Part shown: piece after piece, positions 55,794 through 64,000 of the stretch
Layout of the letters: the number at the start of each line of letters is the position of its first letter
Numbering within the stretch: the stretch's first letter is position 1
Origin: Gyrodactylus bullatarudis
Taxonomy: Eukaryota; Platyhelminthes; Monogenea; Gyrodactylidea; Gyrodactylidae
Assembly (NCBI GenBank): GCA_012064415.1
Contig: SSNU01000081.1
Span: 124,001 to 188,000, forward strand
DNA: 64,000 nt
Direction of reading: 5' to 3'
Made by a program: the position numbers and the translations under genes
The notes under the pieces: generated by a model
Seen by the model: the letters and a program-made list of their open reading frames with translations, nothing else
Told to the model about the DNA's origin: nothing
Databases searched by the model: none

Positions 55794-58689
55794 TTTTTGT
55801 TTGGTTAAGATGTCACTCTTCATCTGAAGTCATTACTAAAAAATATGGTTATGGTTATAAGTTAGCCTCGTTTAGTTTAATCTTTATACAGACTCCAAAA
55901 TATTGAGATGAAGCCGTATGATTGGCTCTGATCAAATTTTTCAATTAAATTTAGTCAATCAAGAGTCTGTTGTAATCTCAAACAGAGTGTGAAATTTTTT
56001 TATTACTCGCTACTTAAGTGTTACTATATATGTTATCCGAAATACATTTTTATTATTCCATTAGAATATGCATAGGAAATATCGAATGAATGAATACTTC
56101 TTACTTACTTGTAATAATAATACAATAAAAATCAGGATATTACAATAGAAATTTCATTACCCAATTATTGTTATTTCTAGGTAGAAGGATAATTTGTTCT
56201 CGGCAATGCATCATATTTTTATTGCACATTATTGACCTTGAGAATTATCTTTCTTATTCGTGTAATAAATACAGTTTTCTAATTATTTCGATTCCAAACT
56301 GTCTTCCAAATTGTCTTTTGAACGTTTGATTTCAGACCATGCTATTTCCCTTTCAGCTTAAAATTTTTATTGATTTCATGCTGATATTTGGATCATGGTT
56401 AAACGAAGAATTAAAATTTGACCATAGTGGTTGAGAGAAAAAAGTTAAACTTCAAACTTTGGGTCATTCCCCTACTTGAAAAAAAGTCAGATTGTTCGAT
56501 TTACCGCGAAGATGACGAATTTCTGGCCAATTAAAAATTCTTCATCTAATGATGATCCGAAACATCAGTATCAAATTGTTTTGAATTTTCGAAACCGATA
56601 AAAATTTTGAGCTCATAGGTTGAAAAAATTGGATATTCGGGCCTAATTTGGCCAAATTCCTATTTTTTCCAAAATTTTTGTCAATATAAATTGCTTTAAC
56701 ATTGGCAAACATTTTGAGTCAGTTGATGTTTTGTTGAGTAAATGTTCGTGTTATCGATGCAAAAATCGTAGATTTCCAACTTTATATCAATCATTATACA
56801 ATTTATTCAAATATGGATGGATTTTCTCATAATAATTGAGCGAACGTTAGTTAAAAACAATCTTTAGAAACCACTCTTTCATGTTCGCATCATTTAATCT
56901 ATTTGAGATAACATAATTCATTAGAAAATATTCAAAATTATGGGGTTATCCTAAAAAATCCAAGTTGCTTTCCATGTTTATTTTCTCTCTATTTCAGTGA
57001 TAAGAGACATGTCCTTGTGTAGAGGTTTTTTTTCCCTTGAAATTTCAAAATTTTAAAGTTATGTAACAGAAATGTATCAGTAATGACCCCACATAAGATA
57101 ATGTTTTATAACTCTTTGCTAGTAGGAGTTAGGGATTTTGATCATAAAATATAAAGGTTCAACCACGTTCGCTTATAAAGCCATTCTCCGAGTTTGGTCA
57201 TTTAATGTGGTGACTAACCGGTAGAACAACAAAAAGGAGGATATTACTTTAAAAACTTTAATTTTTTGGCTTGTTTCATATTCAATGGAATTTATGTTTT
57301 TTTCATCAAAATTCTCCAAAGTAGGCTGAAATTCCAAAATTAGCTCCATGGCCATATCTGGTCCTTAAAAAACTTTGTAATTGACCAACACAGGTATTGA
57401 TAATTAATGCTCAAAGGTAGGTTCGATTGAATGTTTTTGTTAAAACTGAATTTTTAATAAAGTACAACGCCATCACAAGTCAGAAGACGACTTTTTATAG
57501 TTCATCAAGATTTTTATTTCAGGAGTTTATCAACAATCCCTTAAACACAGATTGACATATTCCTGAAAAGGTAAAGGACTGGCCAAGTGGTTTCCTTGTC
57601 TAAGTAGATGATTCGTTTTTCCCTAAGGAGAAATAAAACTCTTGTCAATTTCAAGTTTGGATTTGTTGAACACTCGAGATGGTTTGAATTTCAAATAAAC
57701 TAAAATTTTTCTTCTAGGTAATTTCTCCATTGATTTGGCAACTATAAATCATTAGTAATGATCATCTAAGTATCCTGAATCTTGAAATACCTAGTTGAGG
57801 ACAGTTCAAAATAGTTTAATTACAAAAATGATAAATGTTACGGGTATCAATAATACAGATACCGGATCAGAAATGAACACAAGCTGGCTGATGGATTCTT
57901 CACGAGAGTCTAACAGGGTGTCGAACCCCGAATTGGACTCGTTCATATTCAGGGATCTGGTAACTAAAAGGATATGATAGCAGACTCAAATGCTCGCGTT
58001 GAATTTCGGCACTGTCCGTTCTTTATGCAAGATTCGAAAAAGAAATCTGTGAAAGGTTTCCTGAAACCATTGATAACTGGTCATCAAGATATCATCAAAA
58101 ACACTCTAAATCAGATGAAAAAGTGGGCCAGAAGTTACGGTTTTTACCAATATTACCAATTTATCTAGGCACGTTATCAACCGATATCTTGCCTTTCAAA
58201 ATCCGAAGTAGACTCTACAAACTGATTAAATTAATTTTCAAAAATTTCTAAAACTACTCAATCCTAAATCTCTCAGTCAAAGCCAGAAAGGAAGCAAATT
58301 TGAATGAACTCAATTTGAAAATTTTCTATTTTGTCAAACACCTAATTTTCAGAAAAAAATTATTCATTTTAACCTTAAGCTACCTTGTTAGCTTTTTTTC
58401 ACAAGTGTTGCGCTAAAAGAAATGGCTTCAAATTGATATAAATTTCTTGTTTCTAATGCATATATTACACTTAGCCACAAGATAGACTGACCAGAAATAA
58501 AACAAGAAATTGCTTAAGGCCATACGAAGGAGTGTTGATTACAATCAAAAAAGATCAAAGGGTCAAAATGATCATTAAATGTGATCTAAATTTTCAGTTT
58601 CTTTGATCTGTCAGGAATAGAATTTTATTGCTTTTTATCAGCAGAAAATTATCTAATTTCTCAAATATAATAACTTTTATTAAACTTTC
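55794..58689. other. No gene recognised; diverged foldback sequence
   Basis: 56340-56795 follows the family order loosely and ends with the arm word CCAACTTTATATCAATC. Two short adjoining frames at 57795-58168 (one ending RKKSVKGFLKPLIT-like sequence) look somewhat protein-like but match no family I know and are not called. Confidence 0.35.
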
Positions 58690-59135
58690 TATAAATAAAT
58701 AAATAAATTTATTGTCATATTGTATCAAAAAAGAAAAAAATATATATATGTATCAAAAGTTTTCCAGGTAGTTATATAAATCTTTTTTAGTAAATGCAAT
58801 ATTTTTGCGAGAGATTTCGTTAAATAAAGATGGAAGTCTATCAAAAAAATAAAGGGACTTTAAGGCATTGTTTAAAGGTCTTTTAATTTTAACATTGTTA
58901 TTTCTCAGGACTCTTTGATTTATTTGAATATTCCATAAACTTTGAACATTGTCTTTAGCAAGTTTAATACATCTAAAATTTCTACGGTGCCTGAGGAGTC
59001 TTATTTTGCCGAAACCACTGGATGGGAGATTGCATAAGCGAATAAATCGTTTCTGAATAGTTTCAAGGATAAAAGACATTGATAAGGCAGAAGGACTCCA
59101 GATTGCAGAGCAGTATTCAATGGCAGTTTGTTGGC
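58690..59135 (-). pseudogene. LINE reverse transcriptase C-terminal fragment, 5'-truncated
   Basis: On the minus strand the frame is open from about 59135 to 58753: IEYCSAIWSPSALSMSFILE, TIQKRFIRLCNLPSSGF, KIRLLRHRRNFRCIKLAKD, NQRVLRNNNVKIKRPLN and KKDLYNYLENF with a stop. It is the same family as 40905 but keeps the reading frame to its end. The 3' flank has the TATGACAATAAATTTATTTA tail. Truncation at the 5' side is typical of incomplete LINE insertion. Confidence 0.82.
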
Positions 59136-60035
59136 GCGGATTTAAAAATTCTAATTTTCAAATAAGATTTTGTATGTCCGAAAAAAATTTAAAAAATTCA
59201 ATTCAAAAGAATTTTTAACTCAAAATTTAATTCGAGAGCGAAAAAGATTTTCAAAAAAAATTGCCCCCTTTTGTTTTGCAGTAATTTTTCTGAAAGACAA
59301 ATAGACTAAGGGCTTTTTAACATCGATGAAATGAAAACGAATCCCTTGCGGTGACCAACACGATTCAAAAGTAAACTTGGAGAAAAATAAGAGGGGGCAA
59401 CTGCTCTCTAATTTGACCCCCTATTGTATATTAAGATTATTCTTTAAATGTTTCACTATCTCGTTAATAATTTTCTTGTCATTTGAGTAAAGAAGAAGCA
59501 ACCAGCTGATTATACTTATTTTGTAGAATATTCAGAAAGATTACTCCATTAACCTGACCATTTCAGAAGTGAATTTTGCCAAGGTGTCAATCATCATACT
59601 TGTTTCTATAATCTCAATTCAGTAGTGGGAACGAATACTCTGATCAGGTCAATATTAACTTGAATGAAAGCCAAAAAAATTCACATGAGTCATCTGGATT
59701 TAGGACCTTGTTAGCAAAAGTATTCCGATACTAAATCTAATTCCTACTCAAATTCTTGTATTGGCATTTCTTTGTGGTCACAGGTCATGTAACTGAGAAA
59801 ATACGGCGAAATCAAAGATTTTGGACTAGGTCCTTTCTCGTAATGAAACTATTTGAAAAAAACTCAAACTAAGCAAAAAAAAAATTGAGGCACATGGATT
59901 CCAAATATTTGAAACTATTTAATGGCGATATCTGACATCAAAATTAGTTTCACTGAAATTGATCATCTCTGCATTTTGTTTTTCTATGCTCAAAAAAACA
60001 CCTCTGATTAGAGGAACGTTTTTTTAGACAGAAAT
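59136..60035. other. No gene recognised
   Basis: No supportable coding region or repeat. Confidence 0.35.
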
Positions 60036-60280
60036 CTATATCTGTAATCGATCGGAGAAGAAGTTGATAGGAAGTTTTTCAAAATAAAAACATATTTTTG
60101 AACCCAGAATATCAGAGACTAAATTCCGAGAATTATATAATTCTAAAAAGGAATGACGCCAATATAGAAAACTTCTTTGGATCTTCTTAATCTCTCGAGC
60201 TTGAGAATTATTTAAGTTGACAAGATAGGTTGAGTTTTTAATCAATTAAAGGAAAAACAAGAGATTTATAAGTCTAAGAT
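60036..60280 (-). pseudogene. Possible LINE reverse transcriptase C-terminal fragment, second family
   Basis: The minus-strand frame reads NSTYLVNLNNSQAREIKKIQ then RSFLYWRHSFLELYNSRNLV. A hydrophobic stretch followed by I-x-x-IQRxFL is how many LINE RT tails look, but the sequence differs from the 40905/58690 family. Assignment is tentative. Confidence 0.3.
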
Positions 60281-61789
60281 TTAATGAGAAAACGGAACTA
60301 TTTTCAATTAATTATCAATACTTAATCTTGTCATGAAAAAAATTTTAAGTAAACTTCAATGTTAAAAGATCAAGCTTAATCAGATAAGCTATATATTCTC
60401 ATGAGAGAGTGATCAATCAATCGCTGAGTTGATGTTCTTTTTGATTCAATCACAGATACAACTAATCATCGGGTCACGCTTAAATCCGGCCATCAGTCAT
60501 TTGGTCATTCCAGTATCTATTCATTCCTAAATGAAATGCAGAAAGGAATAAATTCTGTTGATAAGATAATTCCGAATGATTTATGATCGTTCTCTCTATA
60601 TAAATATATGAGTTAATCCCCATACATTAACTCTCGTCTTTTTACCTCAGAAAGCAAAATACAATGTGTGTAGATTGCTGAATTTTATGTCCACTTGTCT
60701 CTTTAATTATATAAAGGGAATTATATAATTCATTTTATTTGCGTTCGAATGTACTTTAATAAAGGGGATAATTTTGTTATCATTTTGTTCTGTTAGTAAC
60801 AATTAAAGATCGTAAGATAAGGACCAAAATTTGATCCCTCTGAGTACTGCTCTTCTTATGATGCTTTATAACAAACAGACGCAGAAATTAGACATTTTTT
60901 TCACGAACTAGAAAAAGACTTTTCTTCATCACGATGTACTTCTAAAGACACATTTGAGCTTATTTTTCAATGCCAAATCTTCTTCTGAATGAGAGCGAAA
61001 ACCTAAGAGGACTAAGGGCAGTTCTGTAGTTAAGTTCTTTGAGAGAAAAATTATATCTATAGAACCTGTTTGATTGTAAAGACATAAAGTTGGTTGATAT
61101 GAGGTTGAGAATCTAAGATTTCTGATGCCATGAAAAATCTCTATGAAATCTAGTAGTCTGGTGTTTAAAATTAAATAAGTTGTCATTAAATCTTAATCTG
61201 AGGGGATGTAATGTTTGGAGAAGGATAGTGAAATCAGCGAAAGGTTGTTATTTCATAATGAAAGAAGCCAATAAGTTGTAGAAATTGAAAAAAATTAGGC
61301 CATTTTTCCAATTACGAAAATGCACCAAATTTCCACTTTTTCAACTTTCGAGCTCATAATTTTTATCGATTTCAAAGATTTGAAGCAGTTAAATGCAGAT
61401 ATTCAAGATCAGCATTAGACAAAAAACGGCCTAATTTTAGTCAGATTGAATTTTTTCAGAAATTTTTTTCAATTTTCCCAAATTGGCTTATTTTCATAAA
61501 ATTACCCATTTATTATTCCAAAAACAGGTTATCTTTGTAGCTGTAGCAGATAGAGTTCAGGCGATTGCATAATTGAATTCTAGAGGTATGATTCCTCGAT
61601 AAAAGTTATCTTACTTTTCATCTATAACCCTGGGAAGTAGGTTCTCAAAAGAACGTTTTAAACGAAAATTAATTTTTTGAAAAATATCAACTCTCTTTGA
61701 ATTAGTATAGCACGATTTTGAAGAATGATAGAGCCAGGATCTTTGCGTATTCCAGGAGATTGATGAATTTCCTATCGAATGGGTGGTGA
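60281..61789. other. No gene recognised; diverged foldback words
   Basis: 61085-61125 has an arm-like GTTGATATGAGGTTGAGAAT. 61290-61470 has interior words. No coding sequence. Confidence 0.35.
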
Positions 61790-61868
61790 ACGAATTATTT
61801 TCTGATGCTCGAATGAATAATAATGAGTTGCTTAAATGACGTGTGATGGAACTAAGGGACTTTAAGGG
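61790..61868. mobile_element. Solitary piggyBac-type right end
   Basis: GGGACTTTAAGGG ends at 61868 and is followed by TTAA (61869-61872). The last 70 bases resemble the right part of the MITE at 22828 (GACGTGTGATGGAACT versus GATGTGTGATAGAATT). No matching left end was found upstream. Confidence 0.45.
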
Positions 61869-61872
61869 TTAA

Positions 61873-62867
61873 AGAATAAATTCTCTTCCTGACTTTCCGA
61901 ACAAAAATATCGAGTTTTTGTATAAAAAAAGTAAATTCTCATCTTCATGTCAACTATAGCTTAACATCTTGATAACAATTTTTTTGAAAAATAAAAACTA
62001 TTTTCTCCATGTTCAAAATTATGATTCAGATTGTTTGTAAAAATTCTCATATCACCTAGCTTTACTTTGAAAACGATCGTTATTTCTCAAGTACACTGAG
62101 ATTCACTTTAAACAATGCAATGGAATACAAAGTCTCAGAATAATTATAATTAATTGGATTTCAACACTCTTGTCGAGTGATTCATGTAAACCATTTCTCC
62201 CACCATTCAAAGGCTCGTCTCTTAATTAATTAATAACATGATACATATGATAAACAAGATGAAAACTTTATATGTATCTAGTGCATTGATTTTCCTTACA
62301 CCACTCCCCCTTGTTTTTTTTCAGAAACAATTCGAGTTGTTTGTTTTCATTTGGTAAAATACAATAAAAGAAAATAAAATCCGAAATACATTTCAAAACG
62401 AGAATATATATATCTATTATTTCCTCTGTATTTTATCATTCCCAAAAAGTACACGTTGGCAGAGTTTTTTTGAACAAAAATTATAATAAAAAAACAAAAG
62501 AAATCAGATTGGAAATGGGGAGAGAAATCCAGGGAATAGGAAATGAGATGTAACACTGAAAAGGGCTCAAATTTTTTTTTAAATTAGAATTCATTCAAAA
62601 ATTCAGAAAGTGAGACAAGACGTCCTGGTTATCTCGGTACATCATCCCAAGGTCATTCAGCAGAAGGGTCACTGAGAAGTTATTGATAACAAAGTGTGCA
62701 GAAAACGACAGGTGCTTGAGTTGTTAATATGAGTAAGAACAAAATTATTGTTGAAATTAGCAATCTTGTTTTATTTCTTTTTCTTACAACTTATATGTGG
62801 GATACGATTTGTTGTACTAACCCAAAAAAATGTTTTCAGTAATTAGTAGGGCCCCAAGAAAGTACTA
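61873..62867. other. No gene recognised
   Basis: No supportable frame. An arm-like CTCATCTTCATGTCAAC near 61938 is foldback-family debris. Confidence 0.35.
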
Positions 62868-63083
62868 TAGAGCTCATCAAAAAAATGTTTACACTATTAT
62901 TTGGCCTTTATGCCCTTATTATAATTCATCATGAAACAAATTTCATATCATTAAGAAGATGATTTAATTTTCTTACTGTTAATATAAAAATATTTGTATT
63001 TTTATCATTCATAAGTTGTAAAATTCAAATTTCATTTTTTTCATTGAAATTCAAAACAACATATTAAATGTTTACTCTTTTTA
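62868..63083. mobile_element. Terminus of a Tc1/mariner-like element running into the gap
   Basis: It begins TAGAGCTCATCAAAAAAATG after a TA (62866-62867) and matches bases 1-77 in inverted orientation. The element body would continue to the right, where the sequence is unknown. Only the first 77 bases can be compared with the other copy. Confidence 0.6.
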
Positions 63084-64000
63084 NNNNNNNNNNNNNNNNN
63101 NNNNNNNNNNNNNNNNNNNNNNNNNNNNNNNNNNNNNNNNNNNNNNNNNNNNNNNNNNNNNNNNNNNNNNNNNNNNNNNNNNNNNNNNNNNNNNNNNNNN
63201 NNNNNNNNNNNNNNNNNNNNNNNNNNNNNNNNNNNNNNNNNNNNNNNNNNNNNNNNNNNNNNNNNNNNNNNNNNNNNNNNNNNNNNNNNNNNNNNNNNNN
63301 NNNNNNNNNNNNNNNNNNNNNNNNNNNNNNNNNNNNNNNNNNNNNNNNNNNNNNNNNNNNNNNNNNNNNNNNNNNNNNNNNNNNNNNNNNNNNNNNNNNN
63401 NNNNNNNNNNNNNNNNNNNNNNNNNNNNNNNNNNNNNNNNNNNNNNNNNNNNNNNNNNNNNNNNNNNNNNNNNNNNNNNNNNNNNNNNNNNNNNNNNNNN
63501 NNNNNNNNNNNNNNNNNNNNNNNNNNNNNNNNNNNNNNNNNNNNNNNNNNNNNNNNNNNNNNNNNNNNNNNNNNNNNNNNNNNNNNNNNNNNNNNNNNNN
63601 NNNNNNNNNNNNNNNNNNNNNNNNNNNNNNNNNNNNNNNNNNNNNNNNNNNNNNNNNNNNNNNNNNNNNNNNNNNNNNNNNNNNNNNNNNNNNNNNNNNN
63701 NNNNNNNNNNNNNNNNNNNNNNNNNNNNNNNNNNNNNNNNNNNNNNNNNNNNNNNNNNNNNNNNNNNNNNNNNNNNNNNNNNNNNNNNNNNNNNNNNNNN
63801 NNNNNNNNNNNNNNNNNNNNNNNNNNNNNNNNNNNNNNNNNNNNNNNNNNNNNNNNNNNNNNNNNNNNNNNNNNNNNNNNNNNNNNNNNNNNNNNNNNNN
63901 NNNNNNNNNNNNNNNNNNNNNNNNNNNNNNNNNNNNNNNNNNNNNNNNNNNNNNNNNNNNNNNNNNNNNNNNNNNNNNNNNNNNNNNNNNNNNNNNNNNN
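63084..64000. other. Assembly gap (917 N)
   Basis: An unbroken run of N. Its start inside a repeat terminus suggests the assembler failed in a high-copy transposon. Confidence 0.99.

Noticed and set aside
1..63083. CRISPR array, bacterial operon or integrated virus
   Set aside because: No regularly spaced direct repeats, no closely packed prokaryotic genes and no viral structural or replication genes; the window is ordinary animal nuclear DNA with transposons.

Overview
This is a nuclear window from an animal genome. It is strongly AT-rich, with GT-AG introns, a multi-exon immunoglobulin receptor, and dense decayed transposons (Tc1/mariner, piggyBac, Ginger-like, non-LTR LINE, tRNA-like SINEs, foldback MITEs). 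This fits an arthropod, and a parasitic copepod such as a sea louse is my best guess. That assignment is inference from composition and repeat style; no species-diagnostic gene was found. The last 917 bases are an assembly gap. Layout: 1-2500 holds a truncated Tc1-type end and a foldback repeat. At 2526-2724 there is a secreted-protein first coding exon (signal peptide, phase-1 donor). 2.7-12.5 kb is intronic or intergenic and carries two SINE-like pieces and one structurally complete Tc1-type transposon (7951-9493: intact 334-residue DD34E transposase, 216-bp inverted repeats, TA duplication). 12535-18075 is the only convincing host gene: six exons whose phases all join, encoding a 601-residue single-pass receptor (signal peptide, two Ig domains, transmembrane helix, N/S/P-rich tail). 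Its ectodomain and transmembrane signature resemble the netrin receptor UNC-5, but the thrombospondin repeats and the ZU5/UPA/death domains are absent. 18-63 kb contains no gene I can defend and is mostly repeat. It includes LINE reverse-transcriptase relics (19.4, 40.9, 58.7 and perhaps 60.1 kb), piggyBac transposase relics (32.5 and 44.2 kb) and short piggyBac-type elements with TTAA/TTAT ends (22.8 and 61.9 kb). It also includes a 207-bp Tc1-type MITE (38.5 kb), several hairpin inverted repeats (25.7, 26.7, 48.7 kb) and many copies of one foldback family whose arm starts near TTGATATGAAGTTGGGAATC. The most unusual block is 44.9-51.4 kb: a 1342-bp Ginger-like element (47347-48688) with TGTTA...TAACA ends, a GATA duplication and long, palindrome-filled inverted repeats. 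It encodes only the post-integrase C-terminal module of a KRBA2-like protein, ending in an eight-cysteine motif. A second, broken copy of that module lies 2.6 kb downstream inside a perfect 60-bp inverted repeat. Homology statements are from recalled family motifs; no database search was run.
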